The notes below the pieces were generated by a model. It saw only the letters and a list, made by a program, of their open reading frames with translations, was not told the DNA's origin and ran no database searches. Below, piece after piece: positions 46,957 through 59,030 of a stretch of 64,000 nt of DNA (positions within the stretch are counted from its first letter, which is position 1; every line of letters starts with the position of its first letter). Both the position numbers and the translations under genes were made by a program. Origin of the DNA: Micromussa lordhowensis (Eukaryota > Cnidaria > Anthozoa > Scleractinia > Lobophylliidae). The stretch lies in NCBI GenBank assembly GCA_964020085.1, contig OZ026602.1, forward strand, positions 28,013,977 through 28,077,976. The letters run 5' to 3'.

Positions 46957-47833
46957 GACTTAAAGACTAAACTTAAGTTAATGTTTGCATGGAATTTCTA
47001 CCGCAATGTACACTTTATGTAACATTTGTTTTCGGGATGGTCGTTAAAAACTGTACAATTTTGTGTAATAAAAGTTGATGTAAGAAAGTGCAGGAAAAAG
47101 ATCACATGGACAAAGTGACAAGGGTCGATCGCTTTAAACATTTTTGGCACGCTATGACTCCTGTCATGAAACAAATTAGCATAATTGGTTCAGAAAAACC
47201 CACGTCTGGATGAAAGCGAGCGAGCAACTAGCTGTATAGGACTGAAAAAACTCACAGAAAAGAGAACAGTATAGTTCTATTACTATTATTAAAGCAGTAA
47301 AAAATAATGATTCGCCAATTTCGAGCGGCCATTTTTATCTCGGCTATCTTGTTTTAAATTGAAATTCTCCGATAATAAAAGAGAAATAACAACGTCTGCA
47401 TTTGTAACAATTTCTCTGTTTACTCTTGGAAATGTTTCTCCTTGCTTGTTTCTCCGGGCTTCACAAAAAACTGACTCGTAGTATCGGAGTATCTACATGT
47501 AGCCGGGCTCGTTTATACATGACAAAGCATTTTTTTGGGTTTCACTTTGTGGCTTGTTTATCTCGGTTCCCACGGAAAATATTCATTTCGGTTGTGCTTT
47601 ACGCTTTGTGGTCATGAAGCTCTGTCATATTTCTTCCACAGGATACGTGTGTAGGAAGATAAATGATTAAATTTATCTCACTTAAGTATGCCAGCTTTGT
47701 TTTAGGAAAAATGCGAGATTAGCATCGGAGTGCTTATGAAATCTGTTTTTTACCCTACCAAATTGTTCTCTGGCAAGCTAACAAATAGTGTGTTGGTGGA
47801 GCGTGCTGATCGAGATTCTAGCATTTTGCAATA

Positions 47834-48211
47834 ATGTCTAGAAAGAATGAGAAAAGTAATGCCGAGGTGGTGGAAATGCTCCAAGAAGCTGTTGACGCAG
47901 GGAATGAGGCCTGGGATGCAGTAAATAAGTTCCATGGGAAATTTTTGGAAGCTTCTGCAGCAGCGCGGATGCTACCTGAAATCAGAGCTCCGTTTGATCA
48001 CATATGCCAGGGTAAGTAACAAACCAGTTATTATTTTCTATGGGTTAGGAGGTCACACAAGAACTCCTTTAACTGATCAGGTTGTTTTCACAATGTTTAT
48101 TTCACAGACACTAAGGAAAAGTTGCTGCGATTTGGTGTTCAAAACCTCCTGAAAGAACTTGAAGCAAGGGGCAGTTTACCATGTGACAGGACAAAGAAGG
48201 GAGTGCTGTAA
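47834..48211 (+). CDS. Small two-exon protein, 93 residues, unrecognised
   Basis: Exons 47834-48011 and 48108-48211 join in phase (GTAAGT...TTCACAG). The first exon is a Glu/Ala-rich helix and the second a Leu/Lys/Glu-rich helix ending GVL and TAA. It is probably all-helical and intracellular. Its 3' end abuts a minus-strand open frame at 48214-48513. Confidence 0.5.
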
Positions 48212-48213
48212 AC

Positions 48214-48513
48214 TTAACCGAGGCAAAGTGTTGTAATTAGTTTAAAAGCAACAAATAAATACACTGACGTTTCAAAAGTTTCAATTTTGTCTTGTCTAGC
48301 CTTCCTTTTATTCCTGCTGCCGTCATAGTTAGAATTTGCCCTCTCGTCTTTCGAGAAAAAGCTATCCATACAACCACGGGCATAGCTAGTTCTGTTGGTA
48401 GCCCTCTGTCGAACGCCCCGATTTTCCATTTGCTCATCGACTGGGAGGCTGTCAAGGGAAATAGAAGAACTCGACGAAGGGAGTAACTGCGAGGAAGGAG
48501 TTATTGGGTACAA
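48214..48513 (-). CDS. Possible Ser-rich small protein
   Basis: The open frame begins with ATG at 48513 and encodes a Ser-rich N-terminus, an Arg/Asn-rich middle with a KRKARQDK basic patch, and a hydrophobic end. It is convergent with the gene ending at 48211. It has no family match and no splice support. Confidence 0.3.
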   Translation of the reverse strand: MYPITPSSQLLPSSSSSISLDSLPVDEQMENRGVRQRATNRTSYARGCMDSFFSKDERANSNYDGSRNKRKARQDKIETFETSVYLFVAFKLITTLCLG

Positions 48514-49450
48514 AGGAGGGTTTTCGCAAATAGGGTCACAAATTACGTCAGCGTTTACCGTAAAATAACTTTACAACAAGCAACTCTTTTGCACCATGCG
48601 GGTGTACCTAGTAGAACTTCCAAAGATTGTCATTTCCTCTCTGACGAACGCACGTTTACAGATAGGAGTCCCAAGGATTCTTTTACGATTATTGTCCTCC
48701 CTCTCTTGTAATTGTTAGTAGTGGAAAAAAGTCCCTAGTTGTTGGTTTCCTTTTTTGTTTGGTAAAAGGAATATTTTATTTCTATGTATGTACGTCACGT
48801 CATGGTGTTACAAACCTTTTGCAACTTTGTACATAATATAATAAATAAGTATTCTACCTTCGAATAAATTCTCACACCCCTGCATGTCAAGTAAACATGA
48901 GGCGGAAAGGAAGACCATTTTCAGAAAGTGCGTGGTAAATAATTAGCGGTACAAGTGATTATCGTTTGAAATGCTTATGGAAGCTATCCTAAAATAACAC
49001 GTACAGCACGTGACAATCAGATCAGGCCCGTTTGAGAGATAAATGTCTCCAAAATACACTTTTAAGTGCCTGGTGTGTTCTTGGTAGGTGCTCAAATGCT
49101 GGAAATGGGTGTTAAAATTGGCACTACACTGAATTTGGGACAATTAAATAACTTGTACGTCACAGCCTGGACACTCGTATGTACCGTGAAGAGATTAGAA
49201 TAAAAACGTAAACCAAATCGTTGTCATGTACGTGAGGGACACTGAAAGAGCGGATGTAGGGGTGGGAATTTTTGGCGTGTAAGATTTGTTGCGATGCCGA
49301 ATCCGGTGTTGTTGGATCACATTTTACTGCTCTGACTTGACACGTCATTAATAGTCCACAATGCATATATTTTAAGGTATAAAAGTACAGAAACATAAAC
49401 TCCTAACATGCATTTTATCTTCAACTCGCGGGATCAAAACAAGGATTAAC

Positions 49451-49912
49451 ATGTCTTGTCGTCAGCAAACCAAACTGCCGTCAAAGGCTCTATTACAGTG
49501 GAAGGACGGAAGAGTAAGCCGCCTCGCTGTTTCGAAGATAAAAAGTGAGCGAAGTGAAATTGCAGTTGGCAAAGAAGTCCAGGCGTGGTGGAACGATGAA
49601 AAAGATCTACATAGCTGCCAGATTTTGCACTTGCATGGTAAGCCCATTTCATTTTTTCTCGTTGACCTTTTTCTCAATACATTTACCATGTGTACAATGT
49701 TGTATTCTGAGTTTTAAATTGCAGAGTTTTATTTTTTCAACAAAAAATAAATTTTCATACGTAATTATTACTTCTTCTCAATAGATGATGCAACGGTTCT
49801 TCTCGAAAAGGAAAGAGAGTTTTTGAAAGATCCCAAGTCCTTTAAAATGGGTGCAGGCATCAAAAGGGACGAGGGTACGTCAGAGCATATTCAGAAACTA
49901 TCACCTGTTAAG
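49451..49912 (+). CDS. BEN-associated-like protein, first two exons
   Basis: Exon 49451-49637 starts at ATG and encodes LQWKDGRVSRLAVSKIK and VGKEVQAWWNDEK. This is a tudor-like small beta motif that I associate with N-termini of cnidarian BEN-domain-like proteins. Exon 49785-49912 joins in phase (GTAAGC...AATAG), is Glu/Lys-rich and ends at a GTAATT donor in phase 0. The third exon, where a BEN domain would be expected, was not found before the next gene. Identity is tentative. Confidence 0.45.
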
Positions 49913-50048
49913 GTAATTGCTCGTTTTTCTCACTTACTGTAGTGCATCATTGTTGTTAACTGCGGCTAAGATGTCATACTTATTGGCGGCAGAATTAAAA
50001 CGCAGGATTCACGCGAAGAAAGAAGAGAAAACCTAGATAGAAAACTGT

Positions 50049-50285
50049 ATGGACCTTTATTACCTAATGCTAGTGTTAACGATACTAACTACACACGGGG
50101 AGCCAGAGCAACAGTCTGACGTTTTAAGGGCGGATAATGTGGAACCCACAAAGTGTTTGATTTGTTATACCCCAGAACAAGTCCCTTCTCGGAGACTTCC
50201 TTGTTGTAAGATTTTTATGCACGAGAGCTGTTTGCTGAAATGCTTTCAGCATGCGGGTACTAGTAAAAACAAGTGCCCTTATTAA
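50049..50285 (+). CDS. RING-like protein truncated at its last cysteine
   Basis: A frame of 78 residues: a hydrophobic N-terminus (LMLVLTILTT), then CLIC, LPCC..F.H..CLLKC and KCPY followed directly by TAA. A RING would continue with Cys-Arg-Gln-Glu; the codons after the stop do read RQE. So the final zinc ligand position is replaced by a stop codon. The pattern is close to the RING at 11350-11520. It is either a decayed gene, or the RING is completed by splicing I cannot see. Confidence 0.45.
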   Translation: MDLYYLMLVLTILTTHGEPEQQSDVLRADNVEPTKCLICYTPEQVPSRRLPCCKIFMHESCLLKCFQHAGTSKNKCPY

Positions 50286-51344
50286 AGACAGGAAATTTAT
50301 CCCATTAATAAGGGCGAGGACGAACCTTCGTGCATTCCGGAGGGAGTTTTTTATTTCGGTTAGAATTGAGACTTTCGCCGCAAAGTCTCCTGCTCAAATA
50401 GCAGCTGAGCGGTGGGATTACCTGCCTAGTTTAATTCCTCCACCTGGCTGGTATGAGTATCGAAGAAGGTGGAGGAGATAACAAACTATTATGAAGGGCG
50501 TTAAATTGTTAACTCTTTTTTGTAGATATTTTAGAATATTTTCCAATATATTATCAAGCAACTTAGTGTCTTTATATAAGCTTAAATACCGAGTCCTTTT
50601 AAACATTTCGTAGTTTGCTATTTATAGATTTTCTGGCATATATAACCATTATAGAGCTATTATAATCAAGCAAGTTGCGAGTTTGAAATGTGCCAATAGC
50701 TGATGACAGAGATACTGGAACGATTTCTGTATGATCTTGATGAACTTAAACGAAGCAATTTGATTCTTTTCGCGAACAGAGTTAACGACGCGAAGTCTTT
50801 ATTTTGTCGACTAAGCATCTAATTGATTGTTCGAATAGAGTTCTCTCCATATATTTAGAAACCAATTGCGGAAACTTAAGGGAAAAAAGTGTTTTTCAAG
50901 GTCATACCGAAATCGCTCCGTAAATTGTTTTTATCATCATCATAATTATAGAAGTTTGCCCTTTGACCCACCGAATGATCAACATCTTGTTTTCTCATCA
51001 CCATCTGGAGATCAATCTTTCATGTTTACGTCGGCTGAAGATTGTCTTTTTAAAGGGGAACTCTGCTGTAAAAATGAACTTTTTTCATGTAAAAGGCCTA
51101 ATATTTTCCAGGTGATTTCTTGTAGTTGCTATGTAAAATTGTGCAAGAGAGTGCAGAATTTCTACGTTGAAGTGAGCTTAAAATTCGATTAGAAATCCGC
51201 CATCTTGGACGATGACTGAATGTTCACAAATCGGCCAGCGGATAGTTATATGACGTCAGAACGTCAAAGCTTCGCTACACTGCACGCTTCCGAGCACGTT
51301 CTTCTAGCTGTGTACTTTAAAACAGTTTAAGCCAGCGGTACGTT

Positions 51345-51547
51345 ATGTCTTCTCAATCTCCCGATTCTTTCTCGGCTTTTGATTTTGACAAAAATACAGT
51401 GGGAAGGTATGGGATACAGCCGTATCGATTCGAACCGCGTGTGGAAACTGTTTCAACTGTGGATGAAGCTCGAAGCTCTTCAGGAGAAGACGATGATATG
51501 GATATCGAGGAGGAAGAGCGAAACCCACGGTTGCAAAATTCGGACTG
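51345..51547 (+). pseudogene. Orphan first exon of a P2X7-ballast-like gene
   Basis: Starts at ATG, has a PYRFEP motif, then an acidic Ser/Glu/Asp run, and ends RLQNSDW with a phase-2 TG|GTAGGT donor. The exon layout and phase mirror exon 1 of the gene at 59929-61430, which ends LVNSW. No exon with the expected WCxCGxC start is visible downstream before 53 kb. It is either a truncated copy or a gene interrupted by later insertions. An upstream ATGACGTCAG lies at about 51251. Confidence 0.5.
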
Positions 51548-53970
51548 GTAGGTAACGAAGTCGTGTATGTTTCTGACGGACACAAGATTTTTCGGTAACC
51601 ATCGATTTTCGTCGTCTTACGTGGCAATCAAAGAATAAATAAGTCTTCCTCCTTCGTGTGTGGAGGGTGTTCGTTTCAGCGTTTGTTGTGCCATCTGCTC
51701 GGTTATTTCAGGTATTCGAGCAAAGTTAAGACTACTCTAAATTTCTTGATTGATTTTGGGATTGTGTTGATTGTTGAATTAGGGAGAAAGCAACAACAGT
51801 AATATTAAACTATTTTTTGCAGTAACAAAAACATTGTTTACATCTTTTGTTTTAGTCTAGTGTATACTAAAAAACAGATTATTCCATTTGGTTAAATGAT
51901 TTTAATTAGTCACAGTGGTAAATAGATTGCAGAAAATTTATTTGGTATTTCTTTCTTTGTCTTTGATATAAGAAAAGAATGGAAAGAGGAATATTTTGAA
52001 AAGAAAAAGGAAGAAAGAGGAAGGAAAACAAAAAGGAAGAAAAAAAAGAAAGAAAGAAAGAAAAAAAAGAAAACTTTGTTGAAATTTACTGTGAATGTCT
52101 TACTTACTCTCATTTTGTAATGTGAAGCCGGGTTTGAGTATTATTGAAACCCACCCATTAATTTTGATTGATTTTATTAGCTATTTTATGTCACGTTGTA
52201 TAAATCTCTGGACAGTTATCACGTAATAACCCCCGTCCAAGTCTATATTTGTCCTCGGATTTTTCCATCAAAGAGAAACATAGTCAGCACAAGAATTTCA
52301 ATTTTTCTTTTCTCTTATTTAATATGGAAGGAAACCAAACTAGTGTTACTGAGTCTAGCGATGGTGACATTAAAAAGCTGATGGCAAATGCTGTTCCAGA
52401 AAGTACATAAAAGTCACCAAAATACGCTGTCAAAGTCTTTGAAGGTGGATAGAGTCACGAGTAGACTTTTAATATTTAGTCCTACGTAAATTTAAACGAT
52501 TCATTTTATATTACAAAATAAAGATTTAATACAATGTAATAACTAACTATAAAATAAACCAACGTTCACGTCCAACTTTAGCGTGGAGGAAGGAGAGAAA
52601 AATTCCAGTCCCACTTGAAATCTTGAAATCTGCAGAATTGTCAACCATGTTGAAACGTTTTTTACGCAGAAGGCAGAAAATTCAGTGGAAGGAAAAACAC
52701 GCAGTCGCAACACTGTGAAAGCCAATTTGTTCCGGGTTGGACAGATTTTCTTTCCGATTTCCTTCAAAGAAAGCCGTTTGCCATTATATTTGGGATAAGT
52801 ATTCAAGCCGGCAAACGAATCCATCACTGAAAGATTTTGCGTGATAGGAATTGATTTCTTTAACAAAGCACCAGCGTGCAATTTCCGGCGAAGACCTTGA
52901 AGTCCTTTATGCAGCAAATCAGCTTGGTCTGAACGTTCCAGAAAGTTTTGCAAATTCATTTTCTACTTCGGAAAGAGAGGCTGTGAAAACCAATGCGAGA
53001 TGAAACCCGGTGACCTTTAGCTCAAAACAACAACAACCGGCTGAAGTACTTCATCTCAAGCGAGAGAGCGACGAAAAATCAGTCTACCTTCAATTGCAAC
53101 AGATTTTACACATTCTGTGTTTCACAGATGTAAATTCTGAGACTGAAATACATTTCTTTCTAGTCAAGTTTATGAACAGTACGTCGGAAAATATGAAACA
53201 AATGCGCCAAGTTTTCGAGTTTTTGATCCAAGGGGCGTTACGAAGAATTAAGGTATCAGTGTACCAAAAATGACCATCATTCTTTGGGCCCGCTTTACAG
53301 TCGGACGTTTGACGCAAACCCCAATAAAGTATATATTTTCTGAGAGCTTAATAATTGTAGATTACGAAGATATATTCATCAACGTAAAAAAATGTACGGT
53401 TTTCCGAATATAGCGTGCTATTTCCCAAAGAACAGAGGTTCACTAATCAAGTTTGTTTCCAGTCAGATTTGATCGGGAGAACACGATCAACATCGCTATG
53501 TCTTGTTGACACCTTTCTCTAAAAAACGGTGTCGGGAAATTTTGATTACTCGTCTGGTTTGTTTCTGACATGCAGTTAAACTTTGAGAGTTGATAAAACA
53601 TGCATTCTCTTCACTAAAAAGGTCATAACTTTTGAAAGAAGTCAAAAATGAAAATTCCCCGACACCGTTTATTTGCCTGATTATCGGGCAACGTTCTCTC
53701 CAAATTTCAGCGACAAACGTTGAAAACGCGCTGGAAACGAACTCAAAATGTGCGCTTCACTTGCTGAAAATTTTGTTTCGAGATACGAAGAAAAATATAC
53801 TATTGGGCGTTCTTCCGGTGTAATGAGATAATTACACAAAACGTGTGAAAGTTAATTACCCATTGATAGACCAAGTAAAGGCTCAGTTTACTTTAACAAT
53901 AAAGCTCATATCGTTAGTTCGTATAGTATGATCGTCCGGGCGAGTGTAGTTCTCAGAAGAACTGTTGCTG
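51548..53970. other. Spacer with one unrecognised minus-strand frame
   Basis: A purine-rich tract lies at 51985-52070. A 138-codon minus-strand frame (52543-52959, ATG at 52959) has balanced composition and could be a small gene, but I recognise nothing in it and see no splice support. The rest is noncoding by eye. Confidence 0.35.
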
Positions 53971-54016
53971 GTGACTGACGTTTCGACAACCTGAGTGGAA
54001 GTCATCTTCAGAGTCA
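53971..54016 (-). ncRNA. Hammerhead-like motif of a Penelope-like element, second copy
   Basis: On the minus strand: TTGACT, then CTGAAGA, an imperfect stem II (GACTTCC...GGTTGTC), GAAAC, GTC and AGTCA. The outer TTGACT/AGTCA arms are complementary. Stem III is nearly absent, the arrangement expected to work only as a dimer. It lies 3' of a GIY-YIG fragment on the same strand (54201-54608). Confidence 0.5.
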
Positions 54017-54200
54017 AGTGAATAGTGTTTGTCAGTCGATGATGTTATAAGTTTGGTCCGTTGAAAGTGATTGGTCACTTTAGCCATGATGGTATTGGCT
54101 GAAAGACTCGTGTAAAGTTTGTCATCAGTCATTGGTCAGTTTCGATCCGTCTTTTGTTAGTCAAATTGCTAGCGTAGAGGTCCGTGTATAGTTAGTCAAA

Positions 54201-54608
54201 TTAAGTTGGTCTATTAGAAGTCCGTTTGTTGGTTTCGTTTGCGTCGTGAATAAGTCGTTTGTAAGGCGCCGGTAGCTGTTGACATCTGTTAAGGGGCGTT
54301 TGTTCTAAGTAAGTGTACCAGCTTTCAAGAGTCAGTCGTTGAAAATAGTTCGTACTGTAGGTTAAGCATTGAGCAGTGTCCCAATCAATGTTGTGGTTTG
54401 TCAGTTGATGATGTACAGCAATGTGATTGTTGACATCACCATTTCTCGTGGCTCGTTTGTGTTTAGTCGGTCTCGTGTTCAGGTTTCTGCCTGTCTCACT
54501 AATGTAGGAGGCCTGGTAGTCGGAGCATTTGATCTTGTAAACTGCTCCCTGTCTGTTGTTGGGTTCGTCCCTGTCTTTAACGTTGGTCAGTATTGCTTCC
54601 ACGGTACA
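54201..54608 (-). mobile_element. Penelope-like element fragment, GIY-YIG endonuclease end
   Basis: The minus-strand frame reads VYKIKC, ASYISETGRNL, TRPTKHKRATRNGD, NHIAVHH and LTLESWYTYLEQTPLNR. These are the endonuclease and C-terminal landmarks of this retroelement class. The catalytic YIG is YIS here, so the domain is probably inactive. Near 54608 the element is joined to an oppositely oriented piece of the same family. Confidence 0.75.
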
Positions 54609-54619
54609 ATCAGCCTCTA

Positions 54620-54865
54620 TACCTGACAACAACTTGACAAAAGGCGAACAACAAGCACTGAAACGACTGAAAAACGACGAAAACATTGTTATACTACCAG
54701 CTGACAAAGGACGTGTAACTGTTGTTATGGACAAGACTGACTACTTTGACAAAATGGACGCACTGGGACACTGCTCAATGCTTAACCTACAGTACGAACT
54801 ATTTTCAACGACTGACTCTTGAAAGCTGGTACACTAACTTAGAACAAACGCCCCTTATTGGTTGT
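54620..54865 (+). mobile_element. Penelope-like fragment in opposite orientation, internally deleted
   Basis: The plus-strand frame reads NNLTKGEQQALKRLK and NIVILPADKGRVTVVMDKTDYF, the region before the reverse-transcriptase domain. At about 54768 it jumps to DTAQCLTYSTNYFQRLTLES, the extreme C-terminus. The latter ~90 bp is an inverted copy of about 54294-54385. The whole reverse transcriptase is missing. Confidence 0.75.
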
Positions 54866-55744
54866 TGCAAGCCATGACCTTATGTTGTAAAATCTATCAA
54901 AAATTACATGCCCTTTATTAAGATGTTTACTGTTGATGTATTGGGAATATTCTGCATCACAAAACATTGCTGTTAGTGCAATTACATATTGGTACATCTC
55001 AAGACAGTAACACTACATTGTCATCACTCTTGGCAACCTATTCAGTTGTTTTGTTGAATTCACTGTATAGTAAGACATCAAGCACTGATTGTACCAATCA
55101 AGTAGCAGTAAAACAGCTGAATTACAAAAAAATTCTTACTGTGTATTCTGTTCTAATCAAGGTGGTTGTGATTCACCCAATCTGGAAGGTAAATTATTAA
55201 AGGGTGTTATGATACATTTGAACCAACTGTACATACATAAGTATATAATTAATACTTTCATCCTCTTGTATTTGATGTACAAGTAGTACAATGTGGTAAT
55301 GTGTTACTCGGCAAGCAAAGTATTGCCAGTTCAAAACCTAGTGGTGACTTGTGACTATTTTCCCTTTTTTTTTCGTTTTCTGACAAGAAAACATTCACCG
55401 AAAGGTAGTGTTTTTATTTCAGGTTCTTGTTTTAAAGTAATCTTCTAGATCTTATAACACCTACCCAACTTCATATGGTATTGAGAGAGTTATTTTTTAA
55501 GAGAAACATTTGTAATAGTAGTCATTTCTGTCCTCCTATGCACTATCTTGGGGTGTGACACAATCAATACTGAATACAACCACAAGTCACGTTCTGTGAC
55601 AGTTCTCTCTAATGAACATTTATGAATGTGCAAGATTAATAATTAAATAAACTGATTGAAATGTTTTTTTGGAAGGTACATCAATTATAGAAGAAAAACT
55701 CCGATGTGTCTTTTTAACAGGGTTGTTTTTACTGGGGGAAAAGT

Positions 55745-55886
55745 AACCTGCGAGCAGGCTCACTTGTTGGGTTAAGGTAACGCGGTCAAAGGTGACAAAG
55801 GCAACCGAGAACAGGCGAAGCCCCATTCTTCTCGCCAGCTCTCCGTTGCGGCTCCCCATCTAAACAAGTGAGCCTGCTCGCAGGCT
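55745..55886. mobile_element. MITE-like element with CCTGCGAGCAGGC ends
   Basis: The left end ACCTGCGAGCAGGCTCACTT and the right end AAGTGAGCCTGCTCGCAGGC are inverted copies of ~25 bp around ~90 bp of unique sequence. Each arm also contains its own GCCTGCGAGCAGGC-type palindrome. Non-coding. Confidence 0.82.
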
Positions 55887-57438
55887 AGGGCAAAGCACAA
55901 CAAAGAGAAAACATTTTAACGAAAAAGAAAATGGGCGTGGCAATTTGACTAACGAAGTGCCTAAATGACCGGCAGCCTGATAATGTTTTAAATCTACCAC
56001 TCACTGGAATTAACTCTTCGCTTAGCCTGTTTACAATTCCGAAAAGCTGGGCTTTGGTTTCGGTGCCGCAAGAGTCACTGCCGGTAATTTATTCAATTTA
56101 AAACCTTAACTACCAGCTGGTCATTTAGCGACAGCGTTTGAGCAAAGCGGGAACAAGTACAAATACTTTTGGGAACATATAATATAGCAAGAAAGGAAAC
56201 AAACATCTTTGTAAGAAACAGAGCGGCTCCGCATTGTTTACAACTTGTAAAGAAGTAATTGAGCTTATAAGTTTGACAAATGATAAGAGCACAAATTAGG
56301 TTTCCTGTATTAAAAACAACTAGAACACATGTTCAGAATTTACAGCTGAAAAAAAAAATTCAATATAAAAACAAAGTTCCTTTGAGATAGATGAGATGGT
56401 TAACAGTAGTTGAATTGCAGTTTTCAGTTGTTATGATGTGTTATTTCAAACAGTTCCATCAAAAAAACAATGCATGTAACTAAACAGTAGATAAAACTTT
56501 TGTCATTGCATCAAAATAGAAACGGATTGATAGCAAGTAGAAGGTTAAAACAACAAACTAATTTCCGGTGATTAGCAATGCCAAATTTCTGTTATTTGAA
56601 GATAATAAGGTGTTGATTTCAGATTAAGCGTTAGGGATAGCCATTTCTCTGCCATTTCATCAACATAGTTACCATGGTAAAGCGCTTCAATGACAGTCTT
56701 GACTCTTTGAGATGTTTCTGTTACAATTTGTAGCGCTAGGGACTCGTAGTTTTCTCTTTTGTCCAGTAGTACCTGTCCCTCTCGTATTTTGTCTTTATTC
56801 ATAATGACAGTTGTGGTCCCTTTATTTGTTTTTTTACTTGGATATCTGTGTTTTGTTCAAGCTCTTTAATAGCTTGATATTCCCTGGGCAAGTGTGGATT
56901 TGAGATTTTTTTAGGAGGGGATGCACCTCTAAGCAATGAAGTCACTGACCGGTGAATTAAACAAATTTTAAAACCAAACACGAAGAAGAAGGCTTTATCT
57001 CAGGGGTGGTGGGGGGTGCGCACCTCCTGCACCCTCCCCCTAGATCCGCCCATAATACCAGTAAATGTTTGTTCCTAGTTTTATACACAAAGATATCGAC
57101 CCTGCGTATTTCAAATGCAACTAATGAAGCAGTTGATAATAAGCAATACAATCAAAACTTAGAAGTGTAGTATCATAAGTCTCAGATTGTTAGATAGACT
57201 TAACTAGATTCAAGTACAGTCTGTTCCCATTCTTTTCAGTGTCGCAGGAAATTGAAAGACCTTGAGAACTGAGTTAATTCTGCTTCACCGAAATGTCATT
57301 CTTACTGTCATTTCCCCTGTCATCTATATCTAAAGAGAAGTTAAATTGATGTGCAGCTTACAACTGTGTCACTCAATAATATATATTGGTTGTATGTAGA
57401 GTGAATCTCTAATAGTAAGAAACTTTTTGAAAACTGAA
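55887..57438. other. Mostly noncoding; one unrecognised minus-strand frame
   Basis: A 76-codon minus-strand frame at 56572-56802 (ending EMAEKWLSLTLNL...WHC) reads like an exon with balanced composition. It has no recognised family and no clear splice partner. The rest is AT-rich. Confidence 0.35.
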
Positions 57439-57706
57439 ATGGATAATTACACTCGTCGACGAGTTAAAATGATGGCGAAATGGAGTAAGTATAGTTTAAA
57501 CATTAAATACTTGTTACCACTATCATAAATATTGAATTTAATTCATTTATTCCGCTTCAAATCTTTTTCAGTTTGTATCATGTGCTATGTCAAGAAATCA
57601 GGTGTGAAGCTCGATTGGGTCGTGCTAAGGTGTGATCATCTGATCTGTATCAACTGCGTGTTGAACAAACCAGAAGAATTAAAAAAAAAAAAGAATGTGG
57701 TTGCGG
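57439..57706 (+). CDS. RING-like Cys/His protein, first two exons
   Basis: Exon 57439-57485 starts at ATG with a basic YTRRRVKMMAKW helix and ends at GTAAGT in phase 1. Exon about 57572-57706 follows TTTTTCAG and encodes CIMC...LRCDHLICINC, a treble-clef or RING-like ligand set, then Lys-rich sequence to a GTAAGT donor. Later exons were not found. Confidence 0.4.
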
Positions 57707-57934
57707 GTAAGTGTTTAAATTTTTTAAAAGTAAATAACTAATACTTTCATCAACGGGGAGACGAAATACAAATATTATGATATATTTATTTTGATTTTCT
57801 TGCAATTATAAACTGCGAAGAGCCCAAAGCATTGCTAAGCACTCCCTGATTTTTACATTGAATTTGCATTTACATTTTTTTAATATATATATTTAAAAGC
57901 ATGATTTTTTGTTGTTTAACTGTTGTTTAATTCA

Positions 57935-58130
57935 GTAGAACCTCTGGTAGCGACCACTTCTTATAAGCGACCACCTTTCCTCGAGGATCAGTTTTTGAAA
58001 ATACAGAGGCAAAAGTTAGCTAGATCAGTATAATTAGAGCTTCTTGTAAGTGAACACCACTTTAGGGGCTTAAAGTTTGAAATTTTCTTTTGTTTTTCAC
58101 CTCTCGTAAGGTAGCACTTAACAGATAATA
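57935..58130. repeat. Repeat with GCGACCACnT motifs
   Basis: TAGCGACCACTTCTTATAAG is followed at once by GCGACCACC, with a diverged inverted trace later (GTGAACACCACTTTAG). It resembles a dispersed element end, but both boundaries are unclear. Confidence 0.35.
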
Positions 58131-59030
58131 AGTAGAGACTAGAAAATAAAATGTTGTAACAGTATCACACTGCAAACTGCTGAAAGATTCTAAAATTTCT
58201 CAATGAAAAGTACTGTATTTCTCACGAAACTGACTTTTCATATTTGAAGCGACTTAGTTCGCTATAATATACCAATAAGGCAAAAGTTTGACCCAATATT
58301 GTCAAGCAATGTGTGATTTGTTGTATGGCACAACCTCCCGTAAGCGACTATTTAACCTTAACATTTTGGGTGTTCGCTCAAGAGAAATTCGACTGTGGAT
58401 TCTTTCTTTTGTGTTTTACAGGGAAAAGTTTGAAGAGGGCATTTTTCACTACATAATGACTGAAAACTGTGGTTGTAAGTATCGAGATGAAATTGCTCAA
58501 TGAGTGTTAATCAGTTAAAAAGTTTTTGGTACAAATTTATTTTAACAGATGGGCTAAGGGTTCTAACAAAAAAAAATCCTTTTCAGATAGCTTGGCTATG
58601 GAGAGAATTTCCCTGAAGAAAAACTCAGAAAAATCCAATGGAAAGCGTTTCTTAGCTGCAAACAAATAATTTCCCTAAGATTTGGCAAGCAATAACTATT
58701 TGTGTAGTACAGCAATGGCTTTGTTCACTCTATCTGGAATGTTTCAGATGGCAAAAATTTGTTGTTTTGGAATGCAGAAAAAAGGATAAAACAGCTGTGT
58801 TTATTTACTAAGTACAATTTTATTTCCTTTTAAGGTAATAACTAGTTTACAGATGCACTAAAAATAAGTTCTATTGCCCTATTAAGGTAATAGTTTCTGA
58901 GAAATTCCTAATTAGGATATAGTGCTTGTAGAAAGCTTTTTGATTGACACAATTGTTTAAATTCTTAAGAAAGTCGTAATTACTGAATAAGTTTTTTAAA
59001 CCTACAATAAAATTTTCAAAGGTTATAGTA

